From contig OY783218.1 in NCBI GenBank assembly GCA_963678705.1, positions 15,239,955 through 15,303,954 on the forward strand: DNA of 64,000 bases. Direction: 5' to 3'. The notes beneath the pieces were generated by a model. That model was not told where the DNA came from and made no database searches. It worked only from the letters and a program-made list of their open reading frames with translations. Of this stretch, positions 23,616 through 37,968 are shown piece by piece; positions within the stretch are counted from its first letter, which is position 1; each line of letters starts with the position of its first letter. Source of the stretch: Panorpa germanica. Its lineage: Eukaryota > Arthropoda > Insecta > Mecoptera > Panorpidae. A program made the position numbers and the translations under genes.

Positions 23616-23879
23616 CTGGAACAAAGAAAAGAAAATTGAAAATATGTCTCATAATTCGTTGACTAATAAAACTATTGGGAGCACAACCTAATGAGATAAT
23701 GACTTATTAAATGTTTATATACATTTAATAAAGTTGATTACCCACTCAATCAATTAATATCAATTAATCTTGAAATTACATATTCATAAACATGGAAAAA
23801 AATAATTGCTATTCACGAAAATTATTCTACTTATAAATTATCTGCAACAATCTTATACTAACCTCTTAATGCATCTTAA

Positions 23880-24210
23880 ACAACATTTATTACACCTTAA
23901 ACAATTAAACACAAAAAACTAAAGCACGTTTTAAATACATTTGCTACCTTCTGTCAAAATAATACGCCATTATTAATTTTTTGTATATAAATCTTGAGGC
24001 CATCTATAATTCCTTGTTGTAGCTTTAAGATAAATTAATTATCGATTGCGAAAAATGTGGTGATTTTCAGAGTCATCTTTTATTCACAACCAGTATTTTT
24101 ACAACAAGTGCAACAATTTTCTAAACCAATTCTAGTGTTCTACATTTTAGGTGCTAATTATTGCTTCATATTATTAATTGATTTTTAAAATGAAAAACTT
24201 TTTCATAGTA
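23880..24210. repeat. Dispersed repeat, copy related to 40060-40330
   Basis: Shares long blocks with 40060-40330, such as AAATGTGGTGATTTTCAGAG, CCAGTATTTTTACAACAAGT and TTCTAGTGTTCTACATTTTA. A weaker relative is at 20530-20640. No coding capacity recognised. Confidence 0.7.
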
Positions 24211-24254
24211 ATTTTCTAAACCAAAGCTGCAAAGTTTGCATTAAAACGGTGGAC

Positions 24255-24490
24255 AAGCACAATGGAGAGTTTGTTATATGAAGCCTCATAAAAAAGCATA
24301 AAAATCGAAAAAACCAAACACTATACACAACATAATTCCTATATCAGATATACGTCGAAAGTGACAATATTAAATATAACATATTAATATAGAATAATGT
24401 AGATATTCCATAATGTACCATACCATACAAGATGTACCATAAGAAAATTACAATTTATTACCTAACTTAAACAGTTTAGGTTCGATACGT
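24255..24490. repeat. 236-bp duplication, copy 2 (identical to 19697-19932)
   Basis: Identical to copy 1. Upstream on the - strand it is joined to different sequence: a frame starting at an ATG near 24548 reads MNIPLGSLPASSSSSPIIR and runs into the shared TRIEPKLFKLG exon end. So the THAP-gene exon 1 tail here has another 5' partner. Confidence 0.85.
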
Positions 24491-27400
24491 GTGCGTATGA
24501 TAGGTGAAGAAGAGGAGCTAGCTGGTAGCGATCCAAGTGGTATATTCATGAACTTTCTGTACGGAACTAAACATTGACATTGAATCACCGTTTATCACTG
24601 TAATATCTGATTCAATACCAAGACAACTTGTAAATATAACTTCCACAATATGAAACAGTCCAGTGGAGTTTTCCCAACAGCGAAAACTATTTCCTCAGTG
24701 TGTACCAGGTCGACTATACTCGTAGTCACATGTTCTATTCACAACGTGGTACAATAGCAGTAAATTGTAAATTCAAAATCCGGGGCGACATTTCATCAAT
24801 GGACAGTGGAAGGGGAGGGAGTGTAGGGTAGGAGATGTCGGTGTGGTGGCGTCCAGGTATATTTCCGGAGTTGACTAATGTCGAGAAGGATAATATAACG
24901 AGAGTCAACAACAACAGGAGCGATTGTGAAATAAAAAAATATATTTAATCAACTGCTAGTATTGAAATATAGTAAACACAATTACTTTAATGGGTATCAT
25001 AACAAAATGAGGACAAGATTACATCATAATCGGTGATTAGTCCAACTGTTGGATAACTAGAAGACATAAGAGGACTGCAGTGACAAGCAATAGGCATTTG
25101 TTCATAAAATACTGTACAATAACTATTACATCATAAACAAGTGCATATATTTTTTAATATAATTTTAATCTTGGTGAAAATATTGCATGTTCACTGCATA
25201 TTGAATATGAAACATGAAATTATGTTTTTTTTTCTAAAATTAAAAACAGGGACAAACAGAATTGTTTGCTGAGAAGGGGTAAGAGGAGTGTGATAGAGGA
25301 CTTTTGAGTTTCAAGAGAGAAATAATGAACCAGCCTTATATACAGACGCTGGATTATAGTATACCCTTATTGCAACAGGATGATTCGAAAGATTTATCCA
25401 AACATATGGGGTTAATATATACAGGATATTTATATATAGCAACCGCAAAATAAAACATGGACATTACTTTTAAAAACACGTAACATTTTACTTAAACGAA
25501 ATATAGTAATAATAAATCTAAAGGTCTGAATTGGACTTACGTCGGAACATTTCTAACGATAAGGCTTTTATAATTAAATAAGCACAATAATAGTAATGTT
25601 GCTAATAAGTTCAAGGTACTCATCGCACAGACAAGGGTTGTAATATGCCTGAGGAATATAGGCAGATATTTGAAAGGAAGGAAAGTTTGGAATACCTTAT
25701 TGACTTTATTAACAAAACTAATTAAGCTCTTTATTTTGAGGACCCATACTCGTATCAATAAGTTGTAAATGTTTATAAAAGTTTGTCAGAATAGTTGTGG
25801 CTGAGATAAAGTGGGTCTCTTTTAAAGCACCCTGTACTACAAGAAGGGTTGCTATAAGTGAGGATATAAATTTAGAACATCATATAATGATACTTAGTCA
25901 TGTTCCTCCTTGCCTAGAGATAGAATATCACGGCTTTATTATACGTGAGAAGAGGACGGACACAAATTTGCATATTTTTTACTAGAGAAAGCATTTTTTG
26001 AAAAATTGTACGATGTACTATGAATGGGTATTAAAAAAAAAGAACTTTATCTTATTTAAATATTATAAATAACTAGCTGTAACTAATTATCAGAGACTGA
26101 TTGATCAGTGTGTTAGTATTGATCATTTTATTTTTCAGTAGTCAATCTTCAGTCATAATTGAAGTTTATAACCTAAATAATGAGTTTTCAAATTTAGTTT
26201 TCTTAAAGATCAACCCAAAATGTAACTGAGGTATCTTGCTTGATTAAGCTACAGTTATAGTCAACTTGAAAAAAAATAAGAGCTAAGATATACGAGAACT
26301 GGTTATTGAAAAATCGATCAAAACAGAGAAAAAAATTAATTAGCAATAATTATCTTAGTTTATCCCATAAATGTTATGAACTATATTATACATGTGTACA
26401 ACGCTTATCAGCAGAACGTTGTAATCAAGATGAACCAGCGACGACAAACTCGACTGCTTTGATGTTGATAAAATAGGTCACACAAATTAGAAACCCCCAA
26501 GAGCGGGCAATTCATAATGTGAAGTGGGGATTCCAGATTTTAATTTGAAGGCACTTTATTTCAATCATGCTAATAAGCACTAGAGTTCTTTTTTGCACTA
26601 CACATGCTTTTCAAATTATTACCTGCTGTTTTTCAGAAATACTTGTTTTATATAATTAAGTTATATTCACAAATATATAATTAATTTGAATGGAATAATG
26701 GGTTATGAAATGAAGACGTTATTACTACAAAGAAAATTATTAAAGTTTATCATTATCGAGAGAGAACTAATTGCTGCAGACGTTCTTGTGACGCATGCCT
26801 GGCATAACTATGCTTGCGATTTCTAACCTAACTTTTAGTAAAAGTGTCAGTGTCAAACAAAAGTACTCTTACTATGTTACAGTAAAGTTTTGAACATTTT
26901 CATTCATACTACAATATTAGAAATAACAAAACCTTTTATTTAAACTTTGTTTTTTGTGTTTCTGTCATGTTTGACAGATTCATCTATTAACGTTCATCAC
27001 GGGATGGTGTCTTCGAAAACCTAATAATAATTTCTAACAGCTTTAACATCCATGCATAACGAATCACGAAGACTTGTGTACTTAAGTTAAGTTGCATATA
27101 AGCTTTTAGTACTTTTGCAACAAATACACAAGAGTTTTAATAACTTCAAAGGCAAAGGATGCTACCAACCATTAAAGTTCTTCCTAATTAATGTATTCAA
27201 AATCCTCTTAACTATTTTACGAAACTATAACTAAAATAATACTTGCCACAAAGTATCCGGTGTAACCAAATTTGTTAAATAAGTATGAGAAGAACAAGTT
27301 CTCTAGGGATGAAAATATCGAATTTATGAAGAGAGTACAGTACTCTTAGTTCGCGCTTGAAGATGAAGCTTAAAAAGTAATTTCTTTTGATGCAACCTTG

Positions 27401-27798
27401 AAGTATATAAATTTTCTTTCATTATCATTAAAAATAGCAGCAGAACAGCAGAAGGGAGCCAAGAATTTGTAGATACATTAAGAAAATTAACTAGTTGAAA
27501 CAGAACTGCGCTAAAATGATATTAATAAGAACAAGAACAATGGAACAAACTTCAAGACCACTGCTCCGGTTGCAACCGTCGTCTATTTGAGTTAGAAGTG
27601 GTTTATGAAACATAGAATAATCCTGCAAGAATTAAACGCTGTAGTTCGCACACGTAATTAAAATAATAGTGACTAGTGACGTCGAACTCGGATATCAACG
27701 AATGCCAATTTATGCTATGAGTCAGAAATGCAGTTATTTCATAAATGTAGGTTGATGCGGATGTTCTGTATGACATGGTAGCTGACGCGTTCTCGTTA
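24491..27798. other. No gene recognised
   Basis: Moderately AT-rich, less repetitive than its surroundings. The - strand frame at 25537-25758 and + strand frame at 25797-25985 show no family features. A GC-richer patch at 24780-24905 carries no exon I can support. Confidence 0.45.
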
Positions 27799-28145
27799 TG
27801 CCGGTTTCACACCAGAGAGACAGTTCTTAAAATATTTTTGTCTTTAAAAACTGTTTTAGTAAACAAAACACATTCCTATTTGGAGTCGGTAAGATCGAAG
27901 GAAAACACGTTTATTGTTGTTTTTAGTCTGCTTGCTTTGAACACGCAGTTTTGTTTTTTGTGAACATTTGCGCTTGTCAGTTGTTGTTTATCATGTTTCT
28001 AATTTTTAAAGGACACACAGAAAAACACTAAAAACAAAACCATGAACAATCTGTTTTCGAAAACAGAAATGTTTTACAACTAAACAAAACATGATTTTGT
28101 TTTGTATTTTCTCAACAAAACTGTCTCTCTGGTGTGAAACCGGCA
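27799..28145. mobile_element. 347-bp MITE with 27-bp perfect TIRs and TTA target duplication
   Basis: The left end begins TGCCGGTTTCACACCAGAGA and continues GACAGTT; the right end is its exact complement. TTA occurs directly on both sides (27796-27798 and 28146-28148). A 3-bp TWA-type target duplication with long TIRs is typical of PIF/Harbinger-mobilised elements. The interior holds no transposase frame of useful length. Confidence 0.9.
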
Positions 28146-28148
28146 TTA

Positions 28149-31100
28149 AAGCCCGTTAAAAACAAAAGTTTATATTCATGTAATATTTTACTTAAACAAA
28201 ACCTAGTACCTACTTAGTATAGAAGATCTCCTATATTCTTAATTTCAAATTTCGTAACGAATAATTAAAATTTATGTAACAATCATTTTAACCGGCGAAT
28301 ATTTTCTGAACTACTGTCATATGGTATTCAACTCTTATGACGACTATAAAGCGGGTTGCACGGTATAAAACACCGTGTGGTAGTGGCAATGGCATCGCCC
28401 TCTGGGTCTACTTTACGTGGTGAATCAATAACCCTCTGGACCGAATAAGCGGACGAGGTTCACGGCGTGCAGGTAAACTGCAGGTAGAGGCACAGATATG
28501 TGGGGTCGCACATCTACCCCTTGTGTGCGTGGGGCTAGAGATACTATACGTACGTATAAGCACATATAATATTGACACACTTAACTTCGATTACAATTGC
28601 CAGAATTTATCAAACCATCAGATCAAATGGAATGACACGTCAGAAGTGGGATCAGCACCTATTTGATTATTTTATGCCAATTATTGACCTCGTTTCCCAT
28701 GAAAGACCTTAACCTTATGCCTTATCCATGTTTTATAGATAGTTGCAGAATAAAACGATTAAGATTTTAGGTAGATTAGTATATTACTAGATTTCCCAAG
28801 GTCCCAAGGTTTCATACTCCCTAATACAATTGCAGTACAACGATTTACAGATCACTCATAGAGGGATGAGTGATTTAAATCCATCCCTCTATCACTATCT
28901 CACCCTTTGTACACATAAATCACTATTTAAATTGTTATATTTTCGTCATGATTCCTGAATGATACAATTAGATTTACATATATGAATGTTTGTCATACAA
29001 ATACAGCATACGCGATTTACCAGCGACATGACATCTCTTATTTGATGTATGAAGTTAAGCCGATTCAATATGTCACACCTGTTCCGCATTTGTAAGATGG
29101 GAGATGGAAGAATAGATGAATAGGAATGGGAACAGGAATGGGATGTTGAAAGGAAGCAGTAGGGGATACAGGATGTAGGATATGACCGTGACATACTGAT
29201 AATACCGAACAATGCTTATCATACGTATCAGAACGTTTGTGCTGAATTTGGATTCCCAAGATGCATTGCTGTATTAGGATGACGATTTGAAGCACCGCGC
29301 CACTATACACTATACAAATAGGGAAACGTTTCTAGCTATTAAAGTAAGCGTTTACACGTTGGCTTTAAAATATAAATAACATAATACATTAAATATAAAA
29401 ATATGACACATTAAAGATATTGGACAAGTAGAAATGTGTGATTTTAAGTAGAAACAGAAGAATAAAGAACATCGCCACCAGTAACATATAGTACATTTCA
29501 AAAATTAGAGCAACGAATACCGATGTTTCCCCAGCAAACATTTTGGAGGTTAATTCTATTACTTTTCATGACTTTTTTGTCATGAACGCGTTTGTTTTCT
29601 ATTCAGTTGTTCATAGGGAATGTCTCTTTTATGAGCTACTTACTGTTGAATAAAAGCGACTCCTGTGACAGGTAGGGATTCAATTTGAACTAAAATTGAT
29701 TTTCTGTGTGTTGCTCCAACTTGTAAAATGTAAGAATTGAAATGTACGAGTGACTTGGACTTTACCATTCTATTTCACCAAATGTTTACTGGGTCCAAAA
29801 TACTTATCAAAACAATCAGGGTATTCACTTTTCATCTTTCGGCTCGCAATGCTAAAGCACATGTCAAACCATCTTCAGCTAAGACATGTTGAAGGGGTGA
29901 ACCGTATTAGTGACGTGAATGAAATCTGGGATATTACACTCGCGATTACTTCAAGATCTGGATTGAATATAATAATATGATATTAATATATTTACTTATA
30001 AGTAAGTATACAGTGTCCAGATTTGAGTCAATTAATTATTAATATAGTAGGCATCATTTTATGAAAAGTATACTGTGGTTACGCTAGTGAGGACCGTTAC
30101 TTTTTCTCCTATAACAGACTTATTTATATTTAAAATAAAACCACCAAATACAAAACCACCAAATAAACTAGCTATTTGTATAAAATGTAATAAAATTTGA
30201 TTTAAAATTTAACATAATATATTAACACGTTTACAAATTTGGTGAAACCTTTAATATGAAGGTCTACTTCCTCCCTACCACCGCCTCACCCTCCGTTCCA
30301 GCACCTATGCCTTCTATACTTTCAATGCCGTTAGGGTCGTCTGTATCAGTAGAGCCTCTATACTGAATTGTATTATATGTATATTTCTTGTTGAATTCCC
30401 TCTTATAAGATTGATGACGTTCAAATTGAATCCGCAACTGCGAAACTGTTTTGAATTCAATTTGGTAACCCCATCTCCTCAACCACCTACTCCCCTCCCC
30501 CCCATACTCTTCATCGACGCCATAAAGCATACAAACCGGGGCACTATGTGATGTTTTGGTTATATACGCCTGTATACGTGTAAAGGTCTTATCACACAAG
30601 AAGACAGATTACAGAGTAAAAAGTTTGCAAATAGGGTAAAATAGTTTCATTCTTGAATTTAAAAGTGAAACCCTTTTGGATTAAATATTACAATGATTTG
30701 TTAAGAAACCCCTATTTACGTACACAAAAATGTTGCTATTATAAATATCTTATTCATTCTGTATTTAGAACCTGTATGAAAATTTAGTCTTGAAAATATA
30801 AAATCCGAATTAGAAGAAATTATAAAATACTATCCAACATATGTCCATTATGTAATAATACCTTTATAATAAATATATATACGAATATAACTGAAATAAC
30901 ATATATGTATATGAAAATCCAAATTCAATATAAGAATACATAAATAAGCACAGAATGAAAGAATATTTATTGTAATGATCAAAAAGCCGCTGATATGACT
31001 AGATGTATATAATAAATGTATTATGTATACACTGACTCTTATCAATAGATAATATATTTAATATTTTCTAGTGTTCATTTAAGTAAAAAGTGTAAATTGA

Positions 31101-34100
31101 TTTTGAGAAATGCACGGTGTTAATACGACAGCACATTTGTAATTTATTTCGTGTGTGTAACCGCTGAACTCTCGTAATTTGAACTATACCTCAGTTACAC
31201 TTAATAAATCAAAAGCAAATAGAATTTCTATAAAAAAAACTTCTACATCTTAAAAATGTTTTTACCTAATATTTGTAAATCTAAATCATATTTTATGTGT
31301 CACTTATACTAGCAGTAGATTGACGTCTGTCCTAAATTTATATCCACAAAATGTCAATAACAAAGCATGACGCCTGACGTCTGACGTATTGACGTCTGAA
31401 ATGATTATGTTTACAAAAAGGAAAGGTAAAAAAACAAAAACCGAATTGTAAAAGAAAATAAATTTAAACGAAAACGTGAGAAAAATAAATATATAATTAT
31501 ATGTATTACACAAGGATTCAAGGATCTCAGTCTATGTCTTCACAGATTTAAGCTGATAAAGGAAAACTAAAGAGTTTATTAAAGGACTTTATTAAAAATA
31601 ACGAAAAGTTACTTGATGCTGTCAGTAAAGGGGCTCGTCGTTCAATGAGTGGGCGACGGGCGGCGGCGTTGGGCGTCGGACAGACTTCTTCGCGGGTTCA
31701 GTGACAACGTAATTAGTTTTATTAGAAAAGAACATGCCTGAAATATGCTGGAATAGAAAAGACACTGAAGCAGTGCTCGATTGTGGCAGAAATTTCTTTA
31801 TCGTTTAACGCAGGGTCAGGGACAGTTCATTAGATTATCTAAAGGTAAGAGTCCACATGTGCACAAGGTTCAGCAGTGGATGTATCGATGTCGCATCACT
31901 TAAATATTTAAAGTTTTGATTATATTGTAATTACCAATAATTAAATCTGGTACTAAACTGAAAAAAAAATATATTTATTTATTTCTGATTTATTTTTTAT
32001 CTCATTGCCTTAGTTGGCGTTTCATAATTAATTAAATACGATTTATTACTCGTTAATAAAAAGTAACTTAAATTAAGTAAGACAGAAATAAGGTAATGAT
32101 TAGTATAAACTAGAACAAATTAACTCTTAATATTTAATAGATAAAATTATTGAAGATTTTTAAATTGATCATCAATAACTTGAATGTTAGCTAAAAATTT
32201 AGCATTTTTTGACGCCAATTTTTTTTTTCATTAGCTACACGTTTTCTTTTTAAATTTTCCGATTTATTTCATTTTGAATTTTAAATATAATATACTATAT
32301 ATGAAATAGTTGCCGCAATCAAATTCCCTGATATTTCTAGGTGCATTAAATTTCCTCATAATTCCCGGATTCCCAGGTTTTCCAGGTCAACAAAAAAGTC
32401 CCAGTCTCCCTTAAATGTTAATGAGCACTATTTAAAAAAATCTTTGATAAATCTGCAATAGAATAAAAAGAACTAAAGTAAAATAAAAAAAGTAATTTTA
32501 CATTTCCATGCAATTTCCTTAATTTTTAATTTATATAAAGTAATTTCATTATCAACGAATATAAAAAAATAATCAAAACATTTGACTACAATTAAACGAA
32601 AAAAAATGTATAAAAGTGTGTTTGTATTTTTCAGCTAAAATAATACGTTTCCAATGACGCGAATCATATGTGGATGTAATATAAAATAGAGTTGAAAATA
32701 GAACGAGCTGAAACGACCCAATATCGCAATTTAATCACTGAGGAAATTGTATACACTTCGACTATAATTGCCCCCAGCTATTACTCATTAGTGTACAGTA
32801 CAGGAACGGGGTTACGGGACAGGGGTAGGGGGTAGGAGTGAACGCTGCCTCTGCTCTGTTCGCTAAACTGGCTGGATGTACTCGTACAGATAGACAGAGA
32901 TACATAACATAGTTGGGTGGGTATTGAACTGTGGATACTCTTTTCTATTGACTATTAAACCAGCAGCGCAGATTTTCTTTAAAATACTCTTGTTGAATTG
33001 ACCTTTAGATATATGTTAGACACGTAAATACTGGTTGAAATTTTCTGCTTTTTTTTACACGTAAATTTGAAGATTTGTAAAATATTTAAATAAAAGTTAA
33101 TCATCCTTTTAAATGATTATGATATTTATATATCATAATAGGTTTTACAAATGCCTGCAAAATTGTCATCCGTTGTTTTGAATTTTTAATAATTTTCAGT
33201 GAAGTGCTCTGCAGCTTAATATTTATTAGATATATAAAATAATGTTATATACAAAAATTATAGGAAATTGAGTTCTCTATCATATTGATAATAACTGTTT
33301 TTAGCATAGGGCCCTCTGATAAGAAGATATTGCAAGGAAACCGTTTTTTTCTTAATGTCGGACGTCTTGTATGTTCTTCGATGGAAAAAACTTGAAATTT
33401 TAATTACAATATGTAAAGAAGGGCCTTATTATTTACTTCTGCTACTGTATTCTCATCTTTCTACGATAATGATAAAATTACGAAGGCTGGTTTTCAACTT
33501 ACAAGAAAGTTTGACTCGGATATCTGACTACAACCTTTTTTACACTTTTTTAAATAAACATGTCTAATAGTTAGTGGTCAAATTTCTTCTCTACCTAGCT
33601 GTGCAACGGATCGCAGCGCTCTTCATTGTGATCATTCAATTATATTGTGTAATAATTATTACTGTGTTTGAATCTACAGTAATTTTATTGTATGTATAAT
33701 ACACCTGCTGCACTAGTCCACGGTATTTAGATTGGAAGGGGTGTTAGTTAGTGAGTAGGAGACAGAGGGACGCCTGTGGGGTGAGAGAGAGGTAAACTAT
33801 TGATATAACACTGTTAAATCCGAATTACACAAAAAAAAAATAAAAGAAGCAAAACATTCTATTGAATGAATTACGTTAAATAAATGTTTTACAAAAAACT
33901 TTTGTTTTAAATTGAAAGACTAAATTAATTAGAAAAACATCAAATTGTTATTTTAATTATACTACACAAAGCAAATTAGTTCAAACAATAAAACAAAATA
34001 ATATAGCCACTGACGTTTGTGTAGCTTCAATGGTGTTGAATTCAATTTGTAATTGATATGCATTGTCAATTAATCGAAGTATTATTAAAGTTATTAGCAT

Positions 34101-34532
34101 TGAATTCTTATATCTCAGGAAGAAAATTTGCAAGGTTGTTTCTAATAGGACACCCTGTAGGTATTTATATGCCTCTATGTAAACGTAATCACAAAATATG
34201 AAGCAGGCCACCATTTCTACTACATTGTTATTTTCCTTCGCGTTATCGTGTTATAATTAATAGCGTAAATCTGAGCGACTTTTGTCGCAGCTACAGATTT
34301 CTTGCGGCACATCTCTTTGTGCCGCAAGAACACAGTATTGTTGATATTATGTTTTGACGGTGCATTTCTTTGAATAGGTATTATTTGTATCGTTATAATA
34401 CAACAGATATCGAAATACAACAGTATAGATATAGATATAGTACTGCATATAAACTGAGTTGCATATAAACGGACGATTAAAAATCGTAGTGTGTTCCAGC
34501 TCTTACGGTAAACTAACAAATAAAAACCATAC
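28149..34532. other. Long stretch without a supported gene
   Basis: Patches of higher GC stand out: 28345-28560 (with CACGGTATAAAACACCGTG, an inverted repeat), 29080-29200, 30270-30520, 31620-31720 (GCGACGGGCGGCGGCG) and 32760-32900. None gives a recognisable exon. Open frames such as 30264-30599 (-) and 33981-34214 (-) have no family features. A solo end of the ATATAGTTCAAATTACG MITE is near 31165-31188. Confidence 0.45.
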
Positions 34533-35627
34533 CTGTTTGAATATTCTTTAATATCATTTGCTCGCTCATCTATCGTGCGTAAGAATGGTCGCAAAGTAGT
34601 TAAACGGTTCTCATTAGTCATAGTCATCATACAGTTAGCATACCCATCCAGTTGCTGATTTTATTTTCAGATTTAAAAATATTTATAGAATTTCTTAAAT
34701 CATTACCAAATATTGGGGTTGCTTGACATCTTCTCTGATTTAATTTATTTAATAATGCTAGTTTATGTTTTCGTCGATTTCTCCTTATTAATTCTCTATG
34801 TGCCTAAAGTAGGATATATATACCAAATAAATATACTGGTGATTATATTCTAGAAACAACTTGCTGAACCATATAATTTTTAACCAGCAAATCTAAATAT
34901 ATTATCTCTTACACTATAAAATTTGGACTGTATATGCATCTGTTCCTGTTGCGCTTGAGTTATGGATGGTCTATTGGAAGTATATTGCTGCACAATTTGA
35001 GTCACAATTTGTGGATTTAACTTAACACATGATTGTCCCTCTTGAGAAAATAGTGATTCAGAAGAAGCGACGTCGTTTGTTATTGTACTACAACCCTATA
35101 TAAAAAAAATATATATTATCGATAAAGGTTTAGCATAACTTTAAATCAACGTCATATACATTCTGTGACTAGATAGAATAAAATTCCTAAGAATGGATCT
35201 CCTGCATACTAAATATATATTTTTAATAAGTAAATTTATTTCATATTAATAAATAAAATATCTTTACCTGATTTTCAGAAGACAGTCTAATTGATCTGAA
35301 ATTACCTCCTTCATTGATAACATTAGCTTTATTATTGTCTTTTTGTTGGCTTGATGATGGACCTGAAGCAAATTAAAAATAAATACCAGGAAAAGAATAA
35401 ACGGGTCAATAAATGAGGAGGCGCAAATACTTTTCCAATTTACTTACCTCTGAAATTAAAAGTGGACGAGCTATGAACTGTATTTAGTAATATTTGCTTC
35501 CCTGTAGTTGTTTGAAGATAATGAGATCCACTCGCAACCAGAGGTTTTTGTAAAGCATGAATACCTGAGGACAGTTGATCGTGTACATGGGATGTTCCGT
35601 TTACATTTTGTTGAGAAGATAACGCCA
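34533..35627 (-). pseudogene. Exons resembling the insert region of p400/SRCAP/Domino SWI2/SNF2 ATPases
   Basis: Four exon-like blocks with GT/AG borders: 35627-35448, 35363-35268, 35095-34913, 34803-34533. The first three are rich in Gln, Ser, Asn and Thr (for example QKPLVASGSHYLQTTTGKQ, LNPQIVTQIVQQYTSNRPS). The last gives AHRELIRRNRRKHKLALLNK, LNQRRCQATPIFGNDLRNSI and later NRLTTLRPFLRTIDERANDI. A 'LNxRRCxxxPxYGxDL' block after a long low-complexity insert is, from memory of the family, the segment before the second ATPase lobe in SRCAP/p400-class remodellers. The frame breaks after WMGMLTV and an A-run (35336-35341) disturbs the frame of the second exon. So it is most likely a damaged fragment; neither ATPase lobe is seen. 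The family call is tentative. Confidence 0.42.
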
Positions 35628-35669
35628 CTAAAAATAACATATTTATTTTAAATGTTGTTGACTAATTAT

Positions 35670-37355
<1,686 letters not shown>

Positions 37356-37575
37356 CTGTAAAAAAATTCTTATACAGTCTACTTCAAGTAATCCCTTAAG
37401 AAAATGTTTGTCCAATATTTTAAAAGAATATTCTGCATCTGGATATAAATTAATGAATATTTATTAAATGGAACATTAATAATGTAACCTATTTTATGAG
37501 TTATAAAAAGAAGTGCAAATAACTATCTAAAAAATATTATTTGTTTTTAAAATATAAAAATTCCAAAAAGGAAAG

Positions 37576-37650
37576 CGCCCAACGTGGGGCTCGAGAACCC
37601 ACGACCCTGAGATTAAGAGTCTCATGCTCTACCGACTGAGCTAGCCGGGC
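37576..37650 (-). tRNA. tRNA-Lys(CTT)-like, 75 nt, with a two-base insertion in the T loop
   Basis: Acceptor GCCCGGC pairs with GTTGGGC. The D arm is GCTC/GAGC, the anticodon arm TGAGA-CTCTTAA-TCTCA (anticodon CTT), and the T arm GTGGG/CCCAC. The T loop is TTCTCGAGC, nine bases, where the normal loop would be TTCGAGC. This breaks the B box (GGTTCTCGAG for GGTTCGA) and the T-loop fold, so it is probably a tRNA pseudogene or an unusual copy. It lies in the intron between SDHA exon 8A and the chimeric exon, on the same strand. Confidence 0.75.
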
Positions 37651-37968
37651 TTATATTGAATATTTTAAGCAGATATTTTCGCTGCAAGTTATTAAATTAG
37701 TTAGATCAAACAAACTTAATCTTCCTAAAACTTCTAAGATGTACTAAATAATCTCTAAAAAGATCCTCCCCTTAACAGGAAGATAATGCCTATTAAATAA
37801 TTCATGAAACGAAGATGTTCTTGATACCCCATCTTACAACTTTCTACCCAACTAATATTACAATCATATTAAGAGTTATGTTTCAGGATATATTCAGGAA
37901 TTCTTTTAAATATTCAACACGCTTAGTAGAGTGATTTAAAAAATAACAAGTTATTAAAAATATATTAC

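Noticed and set aside
28345-28560. GC-rich island as a possible first exon or retroelement end
   Set aside because: No splice signals or protein motifs fit; only a short inverted repeat (CACGGTATAAAACACCGTG) is clear.
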